A stretch of DNA of 64,000 nt from Pricia antarctica (GTDB lineage: Bacteria > Bacteroidota > Bacteroidia > Flavobacteriales > Flavobacteriaceae): the NCBI RefSeq assembly GCF_900101815.1, contig NZ_FNAO01000008.1, positions 88,027 to 152,026 on the forward strand, in the 5' to 3' direction. Position numbers and translations under genes: made by a program. Below are positions 39,973-47,606 of this stretch, in pieces. The notes below the pieces were generated by a model. The model worked only from the letters and a program-made list of their open reading frames with translations. It was not told the DNA's origin and made no database searches. Every line of letters starts with the position of its first letter. The first letter of the stretch is position 1.

Positions 39973-40196
39973 AAGTCAAATACCGAGGTGCGTTTGGTGT
40001 AGACCAAATCTTTGATACGGAGCCAAAAGGCCAAGAAAAGATACAGGGCAAACCCAAAACCGAGGGTCACGAATGTAAGGTAGATAAACGAGGTACGCAC
40101 TACCCGCGTCCGGATTCCTAAACGTTCGGCAATACGACGGCAGACCTCGAAGCCACGTTTTTGGAGATAATATAGGAGTTTGTAAAAAATGTTCAT
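39969..40196 (-). CDS. PspC domain protein
   Basis: A 75-residue small membrane protein of the PspC family. The N-terminal segment GFEVCRRIAERLGIRTRVVRTSFIYL carries the PspC pattern. One hydrophobic helix at about 34-56 (YLTFVTLGFGFALYLFLAFWL) is followed by a charged tail. PspC in E. coli belongs to the phage-shock membrane-stress response; short flavobacterial forms have no known role. Its stop overlaps the start of the K+ channel gene by 4 nt, implying translational coupling and a possible link with that channel. Confidence 0.88.
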   Translation of the reverse strand: MNIFYKLLYYLQKRGFEVCRRIAERLGIRTRVVRTSFIYLTFVTLGFGFALYLFLAFWLRIKDLVYTKRTSVFDL

Positions 40197-40316
40197 GAGT
40201 AAAGTTCAAGTATCAAACGCAGGTGCAAGGAAAAGTGTATGGGTTGATGAATTTATAGGTTAATCCGTTTAATAGTTTAGTAAACAGCTATGTGCTCGTA
40301 CCCGTGCTTCGTGAAA

Positions 40317-41600
40317 TTAACCATTTGCTCGCAATAAACTATTTCCCACCGCGCATTGAAGGCACTTGTTCTGGGTGCAGTATTCATTATATAGCTGCAG
40401 TATGGCTTGACTTTCCTTGGCATTCGCGATGGAAAGACCTTGATGTTTAAAGTTAGTAATAATACTATTTTCTTCCTTTTGTATTTGGGATATAATTTGG
40501 AGGATGTCTTCATTGGCATCCTTGCCCTGATGTCGTGCATAACAGAATTTCAGGGGCAAGAGGGTATTGATGATCAAAAGATCGATAAAGCTTTTTGTCA
40601 GTCTTTTGCTGCTTTTCTTTGATGTTTTTCCGAACGTAAAATGCTCGTTCCAATACCCACTTGCCGAAACTTCGAATATCTCATATAGCTCTACTAGTTG
40701 GGATGCGTGAATCACTCTGCTGAAAAGATTTTGACGTTTGGTATACAGGTTTGCCAATTGTGATAGCCGGATGGTGGGGAAGTTCGGGGGCCTTAGTTTA
40801 AAGAATTCCGGTTTTTGGACGCTTCTTTGCTCTAAGCCGAACTTATTCTTTAAATGGAAGTATTCTTCTTTTAGTCGGATGTAATAATCGTCCAGAATTT
40901 CTTTCGAGTCCAATAAATGGGACATCCCATAGAAAACACTTTCCAAGGCCAAGGTGGAGGATTGCAGTTTACGCACCGTCGAAAAATCCAAGGCCTGGGC
41001 CAAGCTTAAAAACGATGCCCCATTTATTTTCAAACCGAAATTCTTAAGTAGCATGGCAAAAAGCACTTGTTCCCAATCGTTTTTGGAGCTTTCCAGCAGG
41101 GTGAAAACCCATTTGGACTTCCGTTCCAACCTTTCGAAATATAAGCGTTCCAGCCAATTTTCAAAAAGAAAGGTATCTACATCCCCGATATTTTTCTCGC
41201 AATTGATAAATTGAACGCCGTTTTTATCGAATAGCTTTTGATAGGCGTCCAAAACACCTTGTGGGATATAGTTTTTCAGTTCAAGTGTTGGAATTTCGGA
41301 ATTATCACTGCGAAAGACCGAAGCATCATCTTCCCAGACCACGTGTAGGATTACGTTGTTATAGTTGGTATCCTTTTCGTGATGGTGCGCATACCAATCC
41401 GAAGATTTCAGATGTATTTCGACATTGCCCGCCCAAAGCTGTCCGTCGATATGCACCCTCGCATTGAAAAAATCGGGACCTGCTAAATGGTTGTGCGTAC
41501 CAGTATCAAAAATACCAATAGGTTCGTTGCGTGTGCCGAGCAGATCATCCAATTGCAATTTTTTGTATTTCCAGATGAAATGTAGCAGATCTTCTTTCAT
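40317..41600 (-). CDS. DUF2851 family protein
   Basis: A 427-residue cytosolic protein of the DUF2851 family, found mostly in Bacteroidota. The N-terminus reads MKEDLLHFIWKYKKLQLDDL, then TGTHNHLAGPDFFNARVHIDG and AGNVEIHLKSSDWYAHHHEKD, a motif set with conserved Asp, Glu, His and Lys that resembles nuclease-type active sites. The end has two Cys pairs (EYCTQNKCLQCAVGN). The function is not known to me; a nuclease-like role is only suggested by the residues. It starts 3 nt after the rhodanese stop, so they form an operon. Confidence 0.85.
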   Translation of the reverse strand: MKEDLLHFIWKYKKLQLDDLLGTRNEPIGIFDTGTHNHLAGPDFFNARVHIDGQLWAGNVEIHLKSSDWYAHHHEKDTNYNNVILHVVWEDDASVFRSDNSEIPTLELKNYIPQGVLDAYQKLFDKNGVQFINCEKNIGDVDTFLFENWLERLYFERLERKSKWVFTLLESSKNDWEQVLFAMLLKNFGLKINGASFLSLAQALDFSTVRKLQSSTLALESVFYGMSHLLDSKEILDDYYIRLKEEYFHLKNKFGLEQRSVQKPEFFKLRPPNFPTIRLSQLANLYTKRQNLFSRVIHASQLVELYEIFEVSASGYWNEHFTFGKTSKKSSKRLTKSFIDLLIINTLLPLKFCYARHQGKDANEDILQIISQIQKEENSIITNFKHQGLSIANAKESQAILQLYNEYCTQNKCLQCAVGNSLLRANG

Positions 41601-41603
41601 AGC

Positions 41604-41915
41604 CTAATCCCCTTCAACCTCGCCTTCCCAATTCATAAATCCACCTTCCAAATTATAGGCGTTATTAAATCCTACGCTGTTCATAATAGCACAGGCCTGG
41701 CCGCTGCGGTTCCCACTACGGCAATAGACATAGTAATTTTTACTTTTGTCGAGTTTTTGGACTTCGTTCAAAAAATCCTGCCCCAGATAAAAATCGATAT
41801 TCGTGGCGTTCGGTATATAGCCTTCCTGCAGTTCTTCAGGTGAGCGCACATCTAAAATAAAGGCGTTATCGTCCTTTTCTAGCTGGTCTTCCCATTCTTG
41901 TTGTGATAGATTCAT
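41604..41915 (-). CDS. Single-domain rhodanese-like protein
   Basis: A 103-residue cytosolic rhodanese. It starts with NLSQQEWEDQLEKDDNAFIL, has LDVRSPEELQEGYIPNATNID typical of the fold, and the active-site loop YCRSGNRSGQAC with the catalytic Cys, which carries a persulfide. Such proteins move sulfane sulfur; the partner is unknown. It is the first gene of a two-gene unit with the DUF2851 gene. The marR gene diverges upstream. Confidence 0.93.
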   Translation of the reverse strand: MNLSQQEWEDQLEKDDNAFILDVRSPEELQEGYIPNATNIDFYLGQDFLNEVQKLDKSKNYYVYCRSGNRSGQACAIMNSVGFNNAYNLEGGFMNWEGEVEGD

Positions 41916-42030
41916 AAAATTATTTCCATTTTTGTTATTCCAAAAATAAGATATTTACCCCAAAACACCTCGTCCAAATTTTTAACAAAAATTTGGCTTG
42001 GCTTCCATCCCTTACTATAAAAAGAGAACA

Positions 42031-42047
42031 TATATTTGTATATACAA
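42031..42047 (+). promoter_or_regulatory. Promoter box and palindromic operator of marR
   Basis: TATATTTG (42031-42038) fits the -7 consensus. It overlaps the perfect 12-bp palindrome TTGTATATACAA (42036-42047), 13 nt before the marR ATG. MarR proteins bind such palindromes, so self-repression is inferred. Confidence 0.5.
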
Positions 42048-42060
42048 TTGTTGTTAGGGT

Positions 42061-42507
42061 ATGGATGTAGAAAAAGTCATTAAAACCGAAAAAGAAATTC
42101 CACTTAAAAGTAGAACCATTATCCATTTCATGTTGGTAAATACTAAGATTAAAGAAACAATCTCGACCCAGCTCAAGCCTTACGGGATATCGTTGCAACA
42201 GTTCAATGTATTACGTATTTTAAGGGGACAGAACGGCAAACCCGCCAACCTCTCCACATTGAACGGACGCATGGTTACCAAAATGAGCAATACGACGCGT
42301 TTGGTCGACAAACTATTACTGAAAGGCTATGTAAACCGTCAAACATGCCCATCGAACCGTAGGAAAATCGAAATTACGATTACGGAGCAAGGTAATAGAC
42401 AATTGGAGAAAATGGACAAGGCCATGAAAGATGCCGAGGTAAAGATTCTCGAAAACCTGTCCCACAAAGAATTGGAACAACTGAACATTTTGTTCGATAA
42501 ATTTTAA
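42061..42507 (+). CDS. MarR family transcriptional regulator
   Basis: A 148-residue winged-helix regulator. The first helix region KSRTIIHFMLVNTKIKETIS forms the dimer interface. The DNA-binding core runs from ISLQQFNVLRILRGQNGKP to MVTKMSNTTRLVDKLLLKGYV, followed by the wing RQTCPSNRRKIEITITEQG. MarR proteins usually repress nearby genes and release DNA on ligand or redox signals. It is 103 nt upstream of a YceI gene on the same strand, a pairing seen often in flavobacteria, so YceI is the likely target along with marR itself. Confidence 0.93.
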   Translation: MDVEKVIKTEKEIPLKSRTIIHFMLVNTKIKETISTQLKPYGISLQQFNVLRILRGQNGKPANLSTLNGRMVTKMSNTTRLVDKLLLKGYVNRQTCPSNRRKIEITITEQGNRQLEKMDKAMKDAEVKILENLSHKELEQLNILFDKF

Positions 42508-42610
42508 ATAGAAGTATTAATTAGTAACTCAGATTTCCCGTTTAGCGGGAACAACAAACAATTATTAACAGTTTCCTGCCTCCGCTGGATGAACAAAAAA
42601 TCATGTATTT

Positions 42611-43192
42611 ATGAAAAAAGGAGTATTTAGTTTAGCAATGGCCCTGGTTTTTGGCGTTGCCACCGCAACCGAACCCGTCGCCGACGAAGAGAAAGAAGTA
42701 AAAACCGACGCCAGTACGGTAACTTGGAAAGCCTACAAAGTAACAGGCTCGCATACGGGCACCTTACAACTGGATGAAGGGTCATTGATCTTCGATGGTG
42801 AAAAACTTACGGGCGGCGAATTTACTGTAGATATGTCAACCTTGGTCTCAACAGACCTTGCCGACGATCCAGAAAGCAAGGGGAAGTTGGAAGGTCATCT
42901 CAATTCTGAGGATTTTTTCCATACCCAGAAGCATGCCACGTCAAATATGGTCTTTACCAAAGTAAAGTCTACCGGAAAAAATTCGTACGAAGTCACGGGA
43001 GATCTTACCATTAAAGATATTACCAAGCCGGTAGTTTTTGACGTATCCATTTATGGAAGCAAGGCCACGGCCACTTTGAAAGTCGATCGTACAAATTATG
43101 ACATCAAATTTAATTCAGGTAACTTTTTTGAAAATCTAGGCGATAAGACGATTTATGACGAATTCGACTTGGTCGTCGATTTGGAATTCTAG
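42611..43192 (+). CDS. YceI family periplasmic lipid-binding-like protein
   Basis: A 193-residue secreted protein. The signal peptide (KKGVFSLAMALVFGVATA) is followed by the YceI lipocalin-like barrel: STVTWKAYKVTGSHTGTLQL, GGEFTVDMSTLVSTDL, LEGHLNSEDFFHTQKHATSNMVFTKV and a final VDRTNYDIKFNS with ENLGDKTIYDEFDLVVDLEF. YceI proteins bind isoprenoid-like lipids in the periplasm; the ligand here is not known. It is probably under MarR control and ends at a strong terminator before the trp operon. Confidence 0.93.
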   Translation: MKKGVFSLAMALVFGVATATEPVADEEKEVKTDASTVTWKAYKVTGSHTGTLQLDEGSLIFDGEKLTGGEFTVDMSTLVSTDLADDPESKGKLEGHLNSEDFFHTQKHATSNMVFTKVKSTGKNSYEVTGDLTIKDITKPVVFDVSIYGSKATATLKVDRTNYDIKFNSGNFFENLGDKTIYDEFDLVVDLEF

Positions 43193-43220
43193 TATTTGAC
43201 TTCATATAATTTAACATAGT

Positions 43221-43253
43221 AGGGACCGAAAATATTCGGTCCCTATATTTTTT
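43221..43253 (+). terminator. Terminator after the yceI gene
   Basis: Perfect 10-bp stem AGGGACCGAA/TTCGGTCCCT with an AATA loop, followed by ATATTTTTTT. It separates yceI from the trp promoter. Confidence 0.93.
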
Positions 43254-43263
43254 GACTTATCGA

Positions 43264-43294
43264 CTTGTCATTTTAAAAATGATTTCTATATTTG
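43264..43294 (+). promoter_or_regulatory. Promoter of the trp operon
   Basis: CTTG (43264-43267), a 19-nt spacer and TATATTTG (43287-43294) match the Bacteroidota pattern. A 7-bp-arm palindrome (43268-43282) lies in the spacer. The predicted transcript start is at or next to the leader peptide ATG. Confidence 0.6.
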
Positions 43295-43298
43295 AGCA

Positions 43299-43346
43299 AT
43301 GATTTATAATAGCATACAAACTTGGTGGTGGAACAACTTTCGATAA
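43299..43346 (+). CDS. trpL: trp leader peptide with three consecutive Trp codons
   Basis: A 15-codon frame, MIYNSIQTWWWNNFR, with TGG TGG TGG at 43323-43331 and a TAA stop. It lies between the trp promoter and a terminator hairpin upstream of trpE. Three Trp codons in a row are very unlikely by chance in this place. In the enterobacterial trp operon, ribosome stalling at leader Trp codons during Trp shortage favours an antiterminator. The same logic is inferred. The predicted transcript start would make the leader nearly leaderless. Confidence 0.85.
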   Translation: MIYNSIQTWWWNNFR

Positions 43347-43384
43347 GCATCGTGAGCTGAGCATCATTGTAGTACAACTATATA

Positions 43385-43418
43385 GGGCCTGTCATCACGA
43401 CAGGCCTTTATTATTTTA
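43385..43418 (+). terminator. trp attenuator terminator
   Basis: Perfect 8-bp stem GGCCTGTC/GACAGGCC with an ATCAC loop, followed by TTTATTATTTTAT, 39 nt after the leader peptide stop and just before trpE. TCGTGA (43350-43355) can pair with TCACGA (43395-43400) in the hairpin and is a candidate antiterminator arm. Confidence 0.85.
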
Positions 43419-43429
43419 TAGCTTTTGAA

Positions 43430-44830
43430 ATGACGAAATACAAACTTAAGACCACGTACAAACGCATCCTCGCGGACACCATCACCCCGGTAAGCGTTTA
43501 CCTAAAAATCCGCGACCGCTTTCCGAATAGCATCCTTTTGGAAAGTAGCGATTACCACGCCAATGACAACAGCTTTTCGTATATCTGCTGCAATCCTATT
43601 GCCTCGATCAAAATCGAGAACGAGACAATTGTGCAGCAATTTCCGGATAGTACCTCCCAAGAAATTGCCATAGAAACGAATACCGATATCGTAAAAATCA
43701 TTCACGACTTTAGCCAAAGGTTCGAGACGGAAGACAAGGATTTCAAGTTTATTGTCAACGGACTTTTCGGTTATATGGCCTATGATGCCGTCCGCTATTT
43801 TGAGGATGTGCAATTGGAAAAGAAAGAAAACAGTATAGCTATCCCAGATATCTACTACGTCGTATATAAAAATGTAATCGCTATCGACCATTTCAAAAAC
43901 GAAGCCTATATTTTTGCGCATTGTTTTGATGAGGATGAAAATACGGTCGAAATTGAACGCATATTGAACGTTCGAAATTTCGCTTCCTACAATTTTTCAT
44001 TGGATGGCGAGGCCACCTCAAATCTAAAGGACGATGAATATAAAGAACACGTACGGTTGGCCAAAAAGCATTGTCAACGGGGCGATGTGTTTCAATTGGT
44101 GCTATCACGCCGGTTTTCTCAAGATTTTAAAGGGGATGAATTCAATGTCTATCGTGCCCTGCGCTCCGTAAATCCTTCTCCATACCTATTTTATTTCGAT
44201 TATGGAGATTTCAAAATCTTCGGAAGTTCTCCGGAAGCCCAATTGGTTGTAAAGGATGGAATAGCGGAAATTCATCCCATCGCCGGCACCTTCAAACGTA
44301 CCGGCAACGATGAAAAGGATGCCATTTTAGCAAAACAACTGACCGAAGACGATAAGGAAAACAGCGAACACGTGATGCTCGTCGACCTCGCCCGTAATGA
44401 CCTCAGCCGTAATGGGAGTATGGTAGAGGTCACCAATTACCGCGAAGTGCAGTTCTTTTCGCACGTCATCCACCTGGTATCGAAAGTAACGGGACGAATA
44501 AAAAACGAAATCCCGACCCTTAAAGTGGTCGCCGATACTTTTCCCGCCGGTACTTTGAGCGGCGCGCCCAAACACAGGGCCATGCAGCTGATCGAACAAT
44601 ATGAAAAAACAAGCCGCGGCTATTACGGCGGCGCCATCGGTTTTATGGATTTTAACGGTAATTTTAACCATGCCATCATGATCCGAACCTTTCTGAGCAA
44701 AAATCATCAACTGCACTACCAAGCGGGCGCAGGTCTGGTAGCCGCCTCGGATCCAGACGATGAACTGGAGGAAACCTACCACAAATTGGGTGCGTTGACC
44801 AAAGCTTTGAAGATTGCAGAGGGAATTTAG
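43430..44830 (+). CDS. trpE: Anthranilate synthase component I
   Basis: The 466-residue TrpE converts chorismate to anthranilate with ammonia from TrpG, the first step of tryptophan synthesis. The N-terminal SILLESSDYH contains the LLES Trp-binding motif, so feedback inhibition is likely kept. The chorismate-binding domain has FQLVLSRRF, IHPIAGTFKRTG, ENSEHVMLVDLARNDLSR, the TFPAGTLSGAPKHRAMQLI signature and YYGGAIGFMDFNG. It is first in the trp operon, 12 nt after the attenuator T-rich tail. Confidence 0.98.
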   Translation: MTKYKLKTTYKRILADTITPVSVYLKIRDRFPNSILLESSDYHANDNSFSYICCNPIASIKIENETIVQQFPDSTSQEIAIETNTDIVKIIHDFSQRFETEDKDFKFIVNGLFGYMAYDAVRYFEDVQLEKKENSIAIPDIYYVVYKNVIAIDHFKNEAYIFAHCFDEDENTVEIERILNVRNFASYNFSLDGEATSNLKDDEYKEHVRLAKKHCQRGDVFQLVLSRRFSQDFKGDEFNVYRALRSVNPSPYLFYFDYGDFKIFGSSPEAQLVVKDGIAEIHPIAGTFKRTGNDEKDAILAKQLTEDDKENSEHVMLVDLARNDLSRNGSMVEVTNYREVQFFSHVIHLVSKVTGRIKNEIPTLKVVADTFPAGTLSGAPKHRAMQLIEQYEKTSRGYYGGAIGFMDFNGNFNHAIMIRTFLSKNHQLHYQAGAGLVAASDPDDELEETYHKLGALTKALKIAEGI

Positions 44831-44884
44831 GACCCACAGATCCTTAGCCTCAAAAGGGGGACTTTTAATGATTACAATTAAAAA

Positions 44885-45505
44885 ATGAATACGAAAAACG
44901 TTCAAAAGAGTAAGAGTTCTACCCCCGAGGGGAAATTAGAAAGCGTCTCCGTTCTCGTCATCGACAACTACGATAGTTTCACCTACAACCTCGTGCACTA
45001 TTTGGAAGACCTTGGCTGTACGGTGACCGTAAAGCGAAACGACCGCTTGACCCTTGAAGAGGTCGATGCCTTTGATAAAATAGTACTATCCCCTGGACCC
45101 GGAATCCCCGATGAAGCGGGATTGCTGAAGGAAATCATTGCCAAATACGCCCCCACCAAAAGTATTTTTGGCGTATGCCTAGGGCAACAAGCCATTGGCG
45201 AGGTATTTGGCGGAACACTTATTAATTTGGATGAAGTACACCACGGTGTCGCCACTCAAATACGAATAATCAAAGAAGACCCAATTTTTGAAGGACTTCC
45301 CCAGGAAATCGAAGTGGGCAGATACCACTCATGGGTCGTGAATCCCAATTTACCGGAAGTTTTGGAGGCCACTTCAGTCGATGAAAACGGACAGGTAATG
45401 TCCCTTCGTCATAAAGAATACGACGTATGTGCGGTGCAGTTTCATCCGGAGTCGGTTTTGACGCCGGAAGGGAAAAAGATTTTGGAAAACTGGATCAATA
45501 CATGA
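44885..45505 (+). CDS. trpG: Anthranilate synthase component II (glutamine amidotransferase)
   Basis: The 206-residue TrpG releases ammonia from glutamine for TrpE. The triad is Cys in FGVCLGQQAIGEVFGG and His/Glu in VQFHPES. The family start VLVIDNYDSFTYNLVHYLEDLG comes only at about residue 23; the preceding 22 residues (NTKNVQKSKSSTPEGK...) are a low-complexity extension with no other ATG or GTG start available. It follows trpE by 54 nt. Some such proteins also serve folate synthesis (PabA); that cannot be excluded. Confidence 0.96.
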   Translation: MNTKNVQKSKSSTPEGKLESVSVLVIDNYDSFTYNLVHYLEDLGCTVTVKRNDRLTLEEVDAFDKIVLSPGPGIPDEAGLLKEIIAKYAPTKSIFGVCLGQQAIGEVFGGTLINLDEVHHGVATQIRIIKEDPIFEGLPQEIEVGRYHSWVVNPNLPEVLEATSVDENGQVMSLRHKEYDVCAVQFHPESVLTPEGKKILENWINT

Positions 45506-45633
45506 TTTTTATTCTTTCTACGGGTCGTCCTGATTTAACAATAATCTGCGTGTGACTCGAATATCGAGAGCTTAACTTATATAGAAATTGTATCGCTGAA
45601 ATTTATACGAGGCGAATAAAAAGACCATAGTTG

Positions 45634-46632
45634 ATGAAGGAAACACTTGATAAATTAATAAACCACGACATCCTCTCCAAAGCGGATGCCAAACGAATAC
45701 TGGTCAATATGGCCAAAGGCGACTACAACACAAGTCAGATCGCTGCCTTTGTAACGGTTTATATGATGCGCAGTATCACCATCGAAGAACTCGAAGGTTT
45801 CCGCGATGCGCTATTGGAACTGTGCTTGGCGGTTGATTTATCCGAATACGACCCCATCGACCTCTGTGGTACGGGCGGTGATGGCAAGGACACCTTTAAT
45901 ATTTCGACCTTGGCCTCTTTCGTGACCGCAGGGGCCGGCGTAAAAGTCACGAAACACGGTAATTACGGAGTATCCAGCAAGTGTGGCAGCAGTAACGTCA
46001 TGGAATTCCTGGGTATCAAGTTCAGCAGTGAAAAAGATTTTTTGGAAAAATCGATTGACAAAGCGGGCATCTGCGTGCTGCATGCGCCCTTGTTTCATCC
46101 CGCGATGAAAAATGTGGCCCCTATCCGCCGCGATTTGGCCGTAAAAACCTTTTTCAACATGCTAGGACCAATGGTAAATCCCGCCTTCCCAAAAAATCAG
46201 ATGGTCGGCGTTTTTAATCTCGAACTGGCCCGTATGTACGGGTATCTCTATCAAAACACCGATAAAAAATTTACCGTATTGCACGCCCTTGACGGTTACG
46301 ACGAAATCTCCTTGACCGGAAACACGAAAACCATCTCAAACCATTCCGAAGGCATGTTAAAACCCGAGGATTTTGGCGTAAAAACCATCAAACAATCCGA
46401 AATTACCGGAGGTGATAGTATCGAAGCGTCCGCGCAGATATTTTCAGATGTTTTAGAAGGCCGAGGTACAGAAGCACAAAACAATGTGGTGTGCGCCAAT
46501 GCCGGTATTGCGATTGCCACGGTCAAAAATCTGGAGGTCAAAGAGGGATTTGAACAGGCGAAAGAGTCATTATTGAGCGGCAAAGGATTACAAGCTTTGA
46601 AAAAATTACAGGAGTTGAGTAAGGCCAACTAA
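45634..46632 (+). CDS. trpD: Anthranilate phosphoribosyltransferase
   Basis: The 332-residue TrpD joins anthranilate to PRPP. It shows the PRPP-binding loop DLCGTGGDGKDTFNISTLAS, KHGNYGVSSKCGSSNVMEFLG and the anthranilate-binding region HPAMKNVAPIRRDLAVKTFFNMLGP. The ATG at 45634 is preferred over a TTG one codon upstream. The gap to trpG is 128 nt. The enzyme's full length is present. Confidence 0.97.
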   Translation: MKETLDKLINHDILSKADAKRILVNMAKGDYNTSQIAAFVTVYMMRSITIEELEGFRDALLELCLAVDLSEYDPIDLCGTGGDGKDTFNISTLASFVTAGAGVKVTKHGNYGVSSKCGSSNVMEFLGIKFSSEKDFLEKSIDKAGICVLHAPLFHPAMKNVAPIRRDLAVKTFFNMLGPMVNPAFPKNQMVGVFNLELARMYGYLYQNTDKKFTVLHALDGYDEISLTGNTKTISNHSEGMLKPEDFGVKTIKQSEITGGDSIEASAQIFSDVLEGRGTEAQNNVVCANAGIAIATVKNLEVKEGFEQAKESLLSGKGLQALKKLQELSKAN

Positions 46633-46668
46633 TCGCAAAAAGAACTTACAAGCTGAACAGGGATACTT

Positions 46669-47451
46669 ATGAACATTCTAGAAAAAATAGTAGCCGACAA
46701 ACGCAAGGAAGTCGACCTCAAAAAATCACTCATCCCGGTTTCACAATTAGAAAAATCGGTGCTGTTCGAACGCCCAACTATTTCTTTAGCTGCTAAGCTC
46801 CGCAAAAGTAAAACGGGAATAATCGCCGAACACAAACGTCGATCACCTTCCAAATCGGAAATCAACCAAAGCCTGAACGTACAAGATGTTGCCAAAGGCT
46901 ATCAAAATGCCGGAGTCTGCGGAATGTCCGTTCTAACAGACGGTAAATATTTCGGTGGTTCTTTGGATGATTTGCTATTGGCACGTGCTGCTGTTCACAT
47001 ACCCTTATTGCGCAAAGAATTCATAATCGACGAATATCAAATTCTGGAAGCCAAGGCCCACGGTGCCGATGTCATTCTTTTAATTGCCGCAATTTTGGAC
47101 AAAGAAGAAATAAAGCGATTTTCAGAATTGGCTAAATCGGTACATCTCGATGTGCTGCTAGAAGTACACAACGAAGCAGAGCTCCATAAATCCATCATGC
47201 ACAGTCTCGATATGTTGGGCGTCAACAACCGAAACCTAAAAACATTCGAGGTCAGCTTAGAAATCAGTAAAACGCTCTCTAAATTGATCCCCGATGATTT
47301 TGTCAAAGTGTCGGAAAGTGGCATTAGTACTATCGAAGCGATAAAAGTTTTGAAACCTTACGGATATCAAGGATTTCTGATCGGAGAAAATTTTATGCGG
47401 ACCGAAGATCCAGGAAAAGCCGCGAAGGAATTTATTGATGATCTAAGCTAA
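46669..47451 (+). CDS. trpC: Indole-3-glycerol phosphate synthase
   Basis: The 260-residue TrpC closes the indole ring. TIM-barrel features: GIIAEHKRRSPSKSEI at strand 1 with the catalytic Lys, GVCGMSVLTDGKYFGGSLDDL, PLLRKEFIIDEYQILEAKAHGADVILLI, VHNEAELH, GVNNRNLKTFEV, VSESGIS and GFLIGENFMR. All catalytic strands are present. It lies 36 nt after trpD. The next trp gene, trpF, is separated from it by an unrelated membrane-protein gene. Confidence 0.98.
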   Translation: MNILEKIVADKRKEVDLKKSLIPVSQLEKSVLFERPTISLAAKLRKSKTGIIAEHKRRSPSKSEINQSLNVQDVAKGYQNAGVCGMSVLTDGKYFGGSLDDLLLARAAVHIPLLRKEFIIDEYQILEAKAHGADVILLIAAILDKEEIKRFSELAKSVHLDVLLEVHNEAELHKSIMHSLDMLGVNNRNLKTFEVSLEISKTLSKLIPDDFVKVSESGISTIEAIKVLKPYGYQGFLIGENFMRTEDPGKAAKEFIDDLS

Positions 47452-47606
47452 AGACCGAAAAATTGATACAAACAAATGGGCCGGGGAATGCAGCCAAAGT
47501 TTGGATATCTATTACATTAAAGCTAAATGGCGTATCAGTTAATCGTGTATTTTGGTTTAACTTAACATTAGTTTACTGAAATAATCATTTAAAATCAATT
47601 CACACA

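Noticed and set aside
42536-42550. TCCCG/CGGGA hairpin between marR and yceI as a terminator
   Set aside because: The stem is only 5 bp with no T-run; yceI probably follows on the same transcript.
44327-44905. Minus-strand frame of 192 codons inside trpE
   Set aside because: It lies antisense to conserved catalytic motifs of trpE and has no supporting features.
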